Of a DNA stretch of 51,897 nucleotides, positions 14,853 to 24,500 are shown in pieces. Within the stretch, counting starts at the first letter, position 1. The number at the start of each line of letters is the position of its first letter. Location of the stretch: positions 1 through 51,897 of the forward strand of contig NZ_JADHVT010000018.1 in NCBI RefSeq assembly GCF_016783915.1, given 5' to 3'. Source of the DNA: Acidovorax sp. GTDB taxonomy: Bacteria; Pseudomonadota; Gammaproteobacteria; Burkholderiales; Burkholderiaceae_C. The position numbers and the translations under genes were made by a program. The notes under the pieces were generated by a model. It worked only from the letters and a program-made list of their open reading frames with translations, was not told the DNA's origin and ran no database searches.

Positions 14853-17192
14853 TCAATGCGCACCTGCCCGGAGAGTTGCGGCCACCACACCTGCGCCACG
14901 CACCTCCAGCCGGACCTCGTCCAGCACCTTACCCTGCCCGTCGGTGAGTTGCACCACATGCCGCCCGGGCCAGGGCAACCAGGCCAACCGAGGCCCACGG
15001 CCCAGAGTTTTGCCGTCCAGCCGCCACTGCACCGCATCGCCCGTGGCGGTGAACTGCAGGCGCTGGCGCATGGGCGGGATGTCCGGGTCCAGCGCGATCA
15101 CCGTGCCGGACGCCGGGGCGGTGATGCGGGCAGAGGCACCCGCAGGAGGCGCCGTAGGGGTGGGGGCAGTGTTTTTAGAGAATTTTTGGCCAAATGCGCT
15201 AGTGGAATATGGCTCTGAAGCTATTGAATCAATAGCAAATAAAGACTGCTGCGTGCCAGGCACAAACCATTCGTCGCGCGCGGCTTCCAACGGCTGGGGG
15301 ACACCTGCAGACGGCGGCTGCCCCGGGCCAAACCGCACTGCCGCCCGCACCAAGCCCTGAGGGGCCTTGGGCGCCCGGCTGGGCTCGCGGGCATGCAGGA
15401 AACCCATCACCGCCGCCCAGATGGGCGCAGCACCGCTGGTGCCGCTGACCTCATGCATCGCAGCGCCGCTGGCATTGCCCACCCATACGCCCACGGTGTA
15501 GCGCTCGGACCAGCCCACTGCCCAGTTGTCGCGCATGTCCTTGCTGGTGCCGGTTTTCACCGCCGTCCAGAACCGCGTGGCCAGCACGCTGTCGGTGCCA
15601 AAGGTGCGGGCTCGTGCATTGCCGTCGGACAGGATGTCTCCCACGATAAAGGCAGCGTTCGCATCCATGGCGGGCGTGAAGCGGGGCTTGGCATCGGCCA
15701 GCGCCACAGCGGTCAGCCGCCCGCCGTTGGCGAGCGTGACTGCAACAGGACTGGCCCGCCCGCCGTTGGCGAGCGTGCGGTAGGCATTGGTCAGGTGCAG
15801 CAGCGGCACCTCGGGGCTGCCCAGCGCCAGGCTGTAGCCAAAATAATCGCCGCTTTCGCGCAGCGGCAAACCCACCGCCCCGAGCTGGCGGTGGAACGCG
15901 TCGGGCGTGACCATGACCAGCGTGCGCACGGCGGGCACGTTGAGCGACGCTGCCAGCGCCGTGCGCACTGACACCCAGCCCTTGAACTGTCGGTCGTAGT
16001 TCTGCGGAATGTAGAGCCCCGCGGCCGTGGTGATCTGCGCGGGCGAATCCTCTACCAGCGAGGCCGCCGTGAGCCGCCGTTCTGCAATCGCCTGGGCATA
16101 CAAGAACGGCTTGAGCGTGGAGCCCGGCTGGCGCAACGCCAGCACCCCATCGACCTCGCTGGCCTGGCTGAGCTGGCCGGACGAGCCGACCCATGCCAGC
16201 ACAGCGCCCGTGGCGTTGTCCAGCACCAGCACCGCGCCGTCCTCCACATGGCGCCCGCGCAACTCGCGCAGGTGCTGCTGCAGGCTCTGCATGGCAAACC
16301 GTTGCAACGGCGCGCGCAGCGTGCTGGCCACCCGCTCGGGCACAACGCTGTCCTTATCCCGCTGGCGCAGCAGGTAGCGCGCAAAGTGTGGTGCCACACC
16401 CTCGCTGGCATCGAAGGCACGGCGTTGCAATGCGGCCGTGGTGAACAGGTCCAGCGCATTGCAGTTCACACGCAGCGCCCCGGCACCAGCGCGCTGCTGC
16501 ATCTCGCGCAGAACCCCGCAGGCGCGCTGCGCCACCAGTGCAGGCCGGGCATTGGGCGCACGCACCAGGGCCGCCGCCACCGCTGCCTCGCGGTCATCCA
16601 GGCCATGGGCTGCCTTGCCAAACAGGGTGCGGCTCAGCGCGTCGATACCCACCAGCTCACTGCGAAACGGCACGAGGTTGAGGTACGCCTCCAGGATCTG
16701 GTCCTTGCGCCAGCGCCGGTCCAGCACCTGGGCCGCCACGGTCTGGCCGACCTTCTGCACCACGGTGCGCCCCCCGGGGCCTTGGCGCCAATCCCCATCC
16801 AGCAAACCCGCGAGCTGCATGGTGATGGTGCTGGCCCCGCGCGTGCGCTGGTTCCACAGGTTGCCCCAGGCGGCAGACGAGGCCGCGCGCCAGTCCACGC
16901 CGCTGTGTTCAAAAAACCGCTTGTCCTCGCTGAGCACGAGCGCCTGGCGCAGCGCGGGCGAGACATCGGCCAGCGGCACCCACTGGCCGCGCCGCACGGT
17001 GGCGTCGGTGCGCAGGCGCTGCAGCACCTCGCCTTCGCGCGAGAGGATCAGGGTGTCGGAGGGCTTGAAGTCCGCGCGCACCTCGTCAAACGCGGGAATG
17101 GCACAGGCGCCCGAGGCGCAGGCCGCCAGCACCAAAGCGGCGGCCTGTGTGCGCATGCGCAAGGTGAAGAAGAAAGCGAAGGGAAGGAACAC
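14853..17192 (-). CDS. pbpC: Penicillin-binding protein 1C (bifunctional)
   Basis: 779 residues from a GTG; an ATG 12 codons later is the alternative, and neither has a clear ribosome site. After an N-terminal hydrophobic segment the glycosyltransferase-51 domain (about 60-235) shows SEDKRFFEHSGVDW and RGASTITMQLA. The transpeptidase domain (about 300-560) has the nucleophile motif STLK within GSTLKPF, SLN within AASLNVPA, and KTGTS. The C-terminal domain (about 690-779) is the BiPBP_C fold specific to PBP1C. It polymerises and crosslinks peptidoglycan at the outer face of the inner membrane. The linker before the C-terminal domain (about 652-671) is encoded by a palindromic element. It closes the alpha-2-macroglobulin operon, as in E. 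coli yfhM-pbpC, but with two extra genes between. Confidence 0.9.
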   Translation of the reverse strand: MFLPFAFFFTLRMRTQAAALVLAACASGACAIPAFDEVRADFKPSDTLILSREGEVLQRLRTDATVRRGQWVPLADVSPALRQALVLSEDKRFFEHSGVDWRAASSAAWGNLWNQRTRGASTITMQLAGLLDGDWRQGPGGRTVVQKVGQTVAAQVLDRRWRKDQILEAYLNLVPFRSELVGIDALSRTLFGKAAHGLDDREAAVAAALVRAPNARPALVAQRACGVLREMQQRAGAGALRVNCNALDLFTTAALQRRAFDASEGVAPHFARYLLRQRDKDSVVPERVASTLRAPLQRFAMQSLQQHLRELRGRHVEDGAVLVLDNATGAVLAWVGSSGQLSQASEVDGVLALRQPGSTLKPFLYAQAIAERRLTAASLVEDSPAQITTAAGLYIPQNYDRQFKGWVSVRTALAASLNVPAVRTLVMVTPDAFHRQLGAVGLPLRESGDYFGYSLALGSPEVPLLHLTNAYRTLANGGRASPVAVTLANGGRLTAVALADAKPRFTPAMDANAAFIVGDILSDGNARARTFGTDSVLATRFWTAVKTGTSKDMRDNWAVGWSERYTVGVWVGNASGAAMHEVSGTSGAAPIWAAVMGFLHAREPSRAPKAPQGLVRAAVRFGPGQPPSAGVPQPLEAARDEWFVPGTQQSLFAIDSIASEPYSTSAFGQKFSKNTAPTPTAPPAGASARITAPASGTVIALDPDIPPMRQRLQFTATGDAVQWRLDGKTLGRGPRLAWLPWPGRHVVQLTDGQGKVLDEVRLEVRGAGVVAATLRAGAH
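15182..15239 (+). repeat. Palindromic element copy F, in frame inside pbpC
   Basis: TTTTTGGCC, then GCGCTAGTG, then a perfect hairpin GCTATTG (15220-15226) / CAATAGC (15230-15236). It shares TTTTTGGCC and the hairpin layout with the intergenic copy at 33943, and GCGCTAGTG with the copy at 2713. It adds about 19 residues to the PBP1C linker without breaking the frame. Confidence 0.75.
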
Positions 17193-17216
17193 AAACGCAC
17201 AGAAATGAAAGCGCCA

Positions 17217-18086
17217 TCAGCGCGCTGCGCGCAGGCGCACGGCATCGCACCAGCGCTGCGCCACGCCCGGCACGGTGACACACACCGCGTCGTGCGTGGC
17301 GGTGGTCACGGCGCGCTCCAGCAGCTGGATGTCGGCCTCGTGCTGGCGCGCCACATGCGGGTCCTCAAAAAAAACGGCGCGGTGACAACGGCGCTCCAGC
17401 ACCAGGTCGGCGATCTGCGCGTCGCCACCCAGCGGCCCGCTGTTAAAGCGCTGCACCCAGGGCTGCCCGTCGGGCCAGCCCTTGCTCCAGGCCAGGGCGT
17501 TCAGGCGCTGGCCCGTGGTGCCGGTTGCCACCCGGTGGCGAAACTGCGACAGCACATCAAAGTTGCGATCGGCGAAGTCGAGCATGGCCTGCTTGCACGC
17601 GTCGTGCGCAATCAGGGCCAGCGTCTGGGTGCCATGGTCATAAAACCGGTCGGCCTTCGGATCGGGCGGCAGCCCGGCGTGGATACGCTCCATCTCGATC
17701 CAGTCGCGTGCGCTGGCAACGGTGGAGAGAAACGGCTTGCCATGGATCACACACTGCCGCTTGAGGGCCAGCGCCTCGGGGAAGATGGAAGAAGGGTCCA
17801 CAGGGTCGGTGAAGTAAATCGCTCCATCGAGCGTGCGCCCTTCCCCCATACCCACCACCTCTGCCACCACTTTCATCAATCCACCTTCGCGTCCGTAGGG
17901 GTAACGCACCAGCGGGTGGTACCCCTGCAGCATGCCCGCAGCGGCGATGGCATCGTGCGTGCGGCCCACGGCGTGCAACCCCAGCTGCAGTTCCCGGATA
18001 CCGGCCTCGCATGCGCGCAGCCAGGAAAAGAGCGCCGCATCTTCGGTGTGGTGGTGCAAGCGGTTGGCAGCGAGACCCAGGATCAT
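17217..18086 (-). CDS. Tandem methylglyoxal-synthase-like protein
   Basis: 289 residues from the ATG of MILGLAANRL; GTG or TTG starts 25-27 codons upstream would overlap the neighbour. The C-terminal half (about 165-280) keeps what I recall as the substrate and catalytic residues of methylglyoxal synthase: AHDACK, ATGTTGQR, SGPLGGDAQ, and FFEDPHVARQHEAD. The N-terminal half (about 1-145) follows the same plan but is degenerate: VGRTHDAI in place of the TGTTG loop, YGREGGLMKVVAEV in place of SGP-GGD, and LDGAIYFTDPVDPSSIFPE in place of the His/Asp loop; the catalytic Asp is replaced. Methylglyoxal synthase turns dihydroxyacetone phosphate into methylglyoxal and phosphate. The usual protein is a single domain of about 150 residues. 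A signal-free enzyme inside a macroglobulin/PBP1C operon is unexpected. Confidence 0.75.
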   Translation of the reverse strand: MILGLAANRLHHHTEDAALFSWLRACEAGIRELQLGLHAVGRTHDAIAAAGMLQGYHPLVRYPYGREGGLMKVVAEVVGMGEGRTLDGAIYFTDPVDPSSIFPEALALKRQCVIHGKPFLSTVASARDWIEMERIHAGLPPDPKADRFYDHGTQTLALIAHDACKQAMLDFADRNFDVLSQFRHRVATGTTGQRLNALAWSKGWPDGQPWVQRFNSGPLGGDAQIADLVLERRCHRAVFFEDPHVARQHEADIQLLERAVTTATHDAVCVTVPGVAQRWCDAVRLRAAR

Positions 18087-18141
18087 GGCGGGTTGACTTT
18101 CTGAAATCGAAGGGATCGGAGCATCGTAAACCCCAGACGAC

Positions 18142-18510
18142 TCAGCGATCGGAGTGCTCACGGTCAAAACGCCCCTCGGCCTCGGTCAGGTGGCGCAGCA
18201 GCACATGCGAGATCAGATTGACGCCTATACCGCCAAACACCACCGGCAGGAGGTACAGCGCAATCGTCAGCTCGGAACTGAACCACGCATCGTCGGCCAG
18301 AGAAGGCGTGCTTTTGGCCTGCGCCGCCATGGACTGCAGCAGGTACACATCCACCCCCGCGACCAGCACCAGCGCCACGCCAAACCCCAGCACCGCCCAG
18401 CGGGAGATCGACCGCGTGACAAGCAGCAGCGCATAGATGCCCACCGGCAGCACCAGCGAGAAGCCGACCAGCAGCCAGAACCGCAGCTCCAGAAAGACGC
18501 TGAGACTCAT
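18142..18510 (-). CDS. Small inner-membrane protein, unknown function
   Basis: 122 residues with about three membrane helices (roughly 8-30, 37-58 and 80-105) and a charged C-terminal tail ending EGRFDREHSDR. No family was recognised. It lies between the alpha-2-macroglobulin gene, with an octamer repeat in the gap, and the methylglyoxal-synthase-like gene, and is transcribed with both. The ribosome site is weak. Confidence 0.65.
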   Translation of the reverse strand: MSLSVFLELRFWLLVGFSLVLPVGIYALLLVTRSISRWAVLGFGVALVLVAGVDVYLLQSMAAQAKSTPSLADDAWFSSELTIALYLLPVVFGGIGVNLISHVLLRHLTEAEGRFDREHSDR

Positions 18511-18557
18511 GGCGTGCAGGCCTGGAGCGGACGATGGGCGAGGCGGTGCATGGCGAC

Positions 18558-18597
18558 GTTGGGGCGTTGGGGCGTTGGGGCGTTGGGGCGTTGGGGC
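18558..18597 (+). repeat. Five exact copies of an 8-bp repeat, G-quadruplex type
   Basis: The unit GTTGGGGC occurs five times without a mismatch. On the plus strand this gives five runs of four G separated by CGTT, an ideal G-quadruplex pattern. The repeat abuts the stop codon of the alpha-2-macroglobulin gene (18598-18600). The genes here run on the minus strand, so the G-rich strand is the template strand and the mRNA carries the C-rich copy. Copy number is likely to vary by slippage. Confidence 0.9.
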
Positions 18598-21500
18598 TTA
18601 TTTGGCCACCTGCACCTTCACCCGTGCGTTGGGCGACTCGCCAAACATCTCGGGCGCATACATGGCCTCGACCCGGCTCGGTGGCAGTGCAAAGTCGCCC
18701 GCATTGTTCAGGCGCACGGTGTACTCCATCTTGACCGTGCCCTTGGGCAAGTACTCGTAGTAGCTGCGGAAGGACTCAAAACTGCGCTCCTCGAACGCGG
18801 GCCAGCCTGCGCCGCTCTTCTTTTCGCCCTGCGTGGCGATCTCGGAATCGCGGCCCAGGCCGCTGCCCAGGATGGTGGCCCCGCCCGGGATGGGGTCGGT
18901 GATGGCCACCCACGTCATGTCGGCGCTGGCGTTGACCTCCAGCGTCACGCGCAGCACGTCGCCCCGCGTGTACTGGCCGGCGGGCAGCGACTTGTTGGCC
19001 TGCTCCACGGGGGTGATGGTCTTCTTGATCGCATAACCCGCTGCGAACGGCGCCTTGAGATCGATGGCCGCCACCGACTGCAGCGTGAGCCAGGGCTTGC
19101 CTGGGCCCTGGTGCGTGACGGCCAGCTGCTCCTTGCCACCCGCCCGACCCGCGCCGGATGCCCAGGGCAGGAACATGCCGTTGTTCTTGAGGTTGCCGGG
19201 CGATGCGGGTGCACCAAACCAGGTGATCTGGTTGGGGGCGCCGGTGGCGTCCGATGCCTTCACGCGCTCGACCTTGCTCCAGTCCACGCTGGCGGTGTTG
19301 CCACCCATGCTGGCCTTGGTGGAGCCTGAGACCGGCACAGCCTCGAACTTGGCGCTGAACTTCTCCAACGCCAGCCCACCCCACAAGTTGGCGGTGGTGG
19401 TGTGCCAGGCTCCCGCCTGCTGGCGGCTGATGAAGCCGTTGGCCAGGCGACCCATATCGTCCTTCCACGCCGGGTCGTCCATCACGGCGAGCATCAGGCG
19501 CGCGGTGTTCACGTCGCCGTTTTGCATCAGCCACCACCAGTAGTCGTCCTGCTCGTTGCTGAAGATGAGCTTGGTGCCCTGGAACGACAGGCGGCTGCGC
19601 AGGATCTGCATGGCCTCGGCCAGGCGCTTGTCGCGCTCGGGCACATCTGCCACGCGCTTCAAGATGTTGACCCAGTCGATCACCGTGTGCGTGGGCCACT
19701 GGTTGGGCGCGATGGTGATGCTGCTCACCATCCGACCCTGGGCCTTGCCGTAGCGCGACAGCGCCTCCAGCGCGGCCACCTTGCGCATGTCCAGGTCCTT
19801 GCGCGGGCTCCAGAAGTTGCGCTGGATGCGGCCCTCCACAAACGCGATCAGGCCACGCTCCATGGGCGCACGGGCTTCATCGGGCAAGGCAAACGCGGGG
19901 TTGATGCTGGCGGCTTCGTGCGTGGCGGCCAGTACATAGGCCGTGAGGGTGTCGCTGCCCCGGTTCCCGTCGCCATCACGCGGCGGGAAGTAGTTGGCCA
20001 GACCATCGCTGTCGAGGTAGGTGGGCAACTGCGCCACCACCGTCTGCCACAACGCTCCGTCGCGCAGGCCCACGGCCTTGCTGGTCTTTTGCTCCAGGCA
20101 GGCAAACGGGTAGCGAGCCCACCAGTCGCGCACGCCAGGCAGGCCTTCGGCCAGCTTGGGCTGCAGCGACATCTTGAGGCCGCCCCGGCCGGGCAATGCA
20201 TCGGCGGGTGGGTTCACGTCCAGGCTGTAGCTACCGTCCACCTGCACCAGCGTGGCCTGCTGCACCGTGAGCGGCACCGCCTGCACGATGCGCTGGCGGG
20301 CCTTGAGGGCGTCGCGGGCGCCGCTGACCTGGTCCTTGGCTTCAATCTCCCACAGGATGGCCTCAGCGCGGGTTTGCGCCAGCTGCGCGGGGGCCGTCAC
20401 GTCCCAGGCCACTTCGCGCGCCTCTCCAGGCGGGATGTCGATGGTTTGTGGCTTCAGGTCCAGCAGTGTGGCGCGCGGTGCCACCTCGACCTTCATGGCG
20501 GCCTTGGTGGTGTTGCGCAGCGTGATCTGCGCGCGGAACTGGTCGTCCTCGCGCACCAGCGGCGGCAGGCCGCTGATGATCTGCAGGTCTTGCGTGGCGC
20601 GAATGCTGGTGCTGCCGGTGCCGAACAGGCCCGTAGATGCGTCAGCCACCGCCACGATCTTGAAGGTGGTCAATGCATCGTTGAGCGGCACCGTGACCTT
20701 GGCCTGGCCGTTGGCGTCGAGCTTGAGCGCGGGCTCCCACAGCAGCAGGGTGTCCAGCAACTCACGTGTGGGCGACTTGCCCCCACCACCGCCAGCGGGC
20801 ACGGCCTTCTTGCCGTAGTGGCGTCGGCCGATGATTTCCATCTGCGCCGTCGACGTCTCCACGCCCCAGCTGCGCCGCTGCAGCATGGCTTCGAGCAGGT
20901 TCCAGCTGGTGTTGGGCATCAGCTCCAGCAGGGCCTGGTCCACCGCGGCCAGTGCCACCTCGGCATTGGCCGCGGGCTTGCCACCGGGCAACGTGGCGGT
21001 GATGGTGACCTGGGCCTTGCCACGCACGGCGTAGCTTTCCTTGTCGGTGGTGACTTTCACGTCGATCTGATGGGCCGCTGTGCCCACGCGGATCTCGGCC
21101 AGGCCCAGGCGGAACGCGGGCTTGGACAAATCCACCAGCGCCGTAGGCGCCTGGTATTCCTTGCCTTCGTACCAGAACGAGGCCCACCACTCACGCGGCG
21201 CCTTGAAACCCCAGGTGAAGAAGCTGTACCACGGCACCTCGCGCAGGCGGCCGCGCAGGGCCAGCACACTCACGTACACGTTCGGCCCCCAGTCGGGCTG
21301 CACCTTCAGGCTCACCGTGGGGTCCTGGCCGTTCAGCTGCACCACCTGGGTTTCGATGATGCCTTCGCGCTCCACAGCCACCAGCGCGGTGGCAAAACGG
21401 AACGGCATGCGCACCTGGAACTTGGCGGTCTCGCCAGGCTGGTAGCTCTTCTTTTCGGGCAGCAGGTCGATGCGGTCGTGGTCTTCACCGCCAAACCACA

Positions 21501-24500
21501 GCTCGCCCTGGCGCGTGACCCACACCGACGAGGCAGCCACGCTGGTGTTGCCGTCCTTGTCGGTGGCGGTGACCACCAGCTCCACCTCGCCCGCTTCGTC
21601 GAGCTTGGATTCGCACAGCAGCAGGCCGCGCGCGTCGCTCTTGCCGCTGCACAGCGTGCCCAGATCCTTGGTGTCGGTCTGGTTGTCGTAGCTGTAAAAG
21701 CCACCCACCATGCGCTTGCGCGTGGTGGTGGTGATGCGGGCCATGGCTTGCACCTGCAGCGAAGTGTCGGCCGCGGGCTTGCCGTTGTGCTGCAGCGCCA
21801 GGGCCTGGAAGCGGATCTTCTGACGCGCAGACACCCAGCCCTCGGTCTTGATGCCCGCCACCACACCGGCAGGCCACAGCGCTTGTGTGCTGCGGATGGT
21901 CTGCACCTCGCCATTGGGGTCGGCGTAAGTGGCCTCCAGCAGCAGCTCCTGCGGCTGGCGTGCCTGGGGCACGTTGTCGATGGTGACCTTGCCTGCACCG
22001 TTCTTGTCGAGGGTGAGTGGCAGCTTGTCGGCGATCACGCGCGCATCCTGGCTGGCGGTGGCTTCTTCGTCGTCGCTGCCGGCGTTGCTCTGCTCACGCT
22101 TGCGGGGCGGGTTGAAGCTGAACGTGTCGTAGTCGCTGAACTGCAGGGACTTGCCGCGCACCAGGGCCGACACGCGCACCGGCAGGTTGGCGGCGCCACC
22201 GCCGGCCACGTAGTTGATCTGCACGTCGGTGGGCACAGAGCGCACGCGCACCAGCGCCTTTTTCTCGACCGGGGCAATGCGCCCTTCCAGCACCGGCAGG
22301 CGGAACTCCTCCACGCGGAACGAGCCCGACGCCAGGCTGCCGTTCACCGTGCCGTTGCCTCCCAGCTCGACCTGGTACACGCCCAGCTTGGCGGCGGGCG
22401 GGATGGCAAAGGTGCTTTGCGCACTGAGCCCCCCCGTGGCCGTGCCGCGCCACACCAGGGGCTGGGTGAACTGCTGGCCGCTGCCCAGGTGGGTGATGAC
22501 GAGGGTGTCGGGGCGCGAGGCTGAGAGAGCAAATCCCTGGCGCGTTTCGGCGCGCAGCACGTGCTTCATCGACACGGTTTCGCCAGCGCGGAACAGCGTG
22601 CGGTCGAAGATGGTGTGGGCACGTTCGTCAGGCGCGGGAGCCCGGCTGGCGGGCACGTTGAAGCGCCAGGGCTCGATGCCGCGCTGCCAGTCGCTCCAGG
22701 TGAAGGCCATGTCCTCCACGCCATCCGCGCCCTTGTGGCGTGCGCTCACAAAGTACGACTGGCCGACCTCGTCCTCAGAATTGGAATTGCAGCCGGGGGG
22801 TTCGGACGAAAGGCCCTCCACACGGGCAATACCCTGTGCGTCGGTCACGGCCTGCGCCAGCTCATTGCCCCTGCAGTCCGACACGCGCACCGTGGCGCCC
22901 TGCACGGGCTGGCCCTTGTCCAGCGTGGTGACCCAGGCCATCGCGTTTTCTCGGCCCAGCTTGAAATGCACTCCCAGGTTGGTCACCAGCGCCGAGGTGC
23001 GCACGTACATCATGCGGCCTTCGCCATGGCGGTCGTCCAGCAGCGAGGCACCGAGCTTTTGCGACGCGATCTCCACCACATGGAAGCCGGGTGTGAGGGG
23101 AATGCCCACCACCTCGAACGGGCGCGGGTCGTTGCTCGCGGGCTTGGGCAGGTCCAGCGTCTTGACACCGCCCTTGCCTGCCAGCAGCGACAGCATGCGT
23201 GACTGCACGTAGTCCTTGTCGTTGTCGAGCACCTTGGGCAGAGGGCCGGTCACGTCCTGGCGCGCCTGCTTGCGATCCACCACATAGCTGTCATAGCGCT
23301 GCACCTTGCGGAACCAGGCAATGATGTCTGCGTCGGTGCGGGGCTTGAGTGTGCTCACCTTGCCAGCCGGTACGGTGGCTGTCGCCACACCCGCTTGCAG
23401 CCCCTGCACGCGCAGGGCAGCCTCCACGTTGCGCAGCGTCACGGGCAGCAACGCAGGCGGGTTGTCCGACGCGGGGCCTTCTGCAAACCGTTCCACGATG
23501 CCAAAGGGCGCGGCCGCAAACTTGGCCAGCGGCGGCATGCCGCCGGTAGACACCTTGAGCGGGAAGTTGTCGGCATTGCGCAGCGGGCGCCCCGAGGCGT
23601 CCTTGAAGTCCTTGGGCAGCTCGATGGTGAAGGCCGTGTTTTCGGACAACGGCGCGTTGAACTGCAGGCTGTTGACCAGGGCATCGGCCTGGGCGCCCTC
23701 TGCGCCGCCATCGATCTGGGGCTTGAGGGTTTCCTTGCCAGATTTCAAGCGGATGGCCGCCGCCAGATTGCGCGGCACGGGCGCATTGAAGGACAACATC
23801 ATGGGGCGGATCGGCAGACAGGCCGCCTGGGCGTTTTCGCGCTCGCAGCTGAACTCCGCCGAGAACGGCTCACGCACCTTGAAGTCGAAACGTTTTTCCA
23901 CCGTGTTGGCGACGCCGCTGGGGGTGGCTACCCCCTTGCCGAACACGATCTGCATGCGCGAACCCGAGGTGAAGCGGCGGTTGCAGGCCAGCGTGGCAAA
24001 AGCCAGAGGCTCGCGTGCGGCGTCTTTCTCCAGGCCCAGGCCCTTGAGGATTTCGGCACGCTGGGCGCCCTCGATCAAACGCACGGGGATGCGCTCGCCC
24101 ACGCCTTCGGCCGTACACCACACGTTGCTCTGCACGCTGGCTGTGGTGGCAGCGCCATTGAGAAACAGCACAAAAAACTGCTCCTCGTCGATCTGATCGT
24201 AGGTGCTGGGGCGGAGGTTCTGCACAAACGGTCCGCCGCTATTGAACTGATAGCTTTTGGCGCCCGTCAGTTCTACGCCAGCGGCCGATTTAAAGCCCTG
24301 TTTGACGCTGGCCGTGCAACGCACGCCCGGCGGCAGGTCGCGCTCAAAGTCAAACACCCACTCGCGCTCGCCGGTCCAGCGTCCCGTGCCCTTGGTGACG
24401 CTGGCATCGCTGCAGTTCAGGCTCAGGGGCGCGGGCGCCTTGGGGTCACCAAAATTGACCGCAGCAGTATCGAACTTGGCCACCACCTGGCGCACACGCG

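Noticed and set aside
18558-18597. Octamer array as a CRISPR
   Set aside because: Units are 8 bp with no spacers, and no cas gene is near.
19402-22524. 1040-residue open frame opposite the A2M gene
   Set aside because: His-, Arg- and Gln-rich shadow of the A2M coding strand with no domain and no ribosome site.
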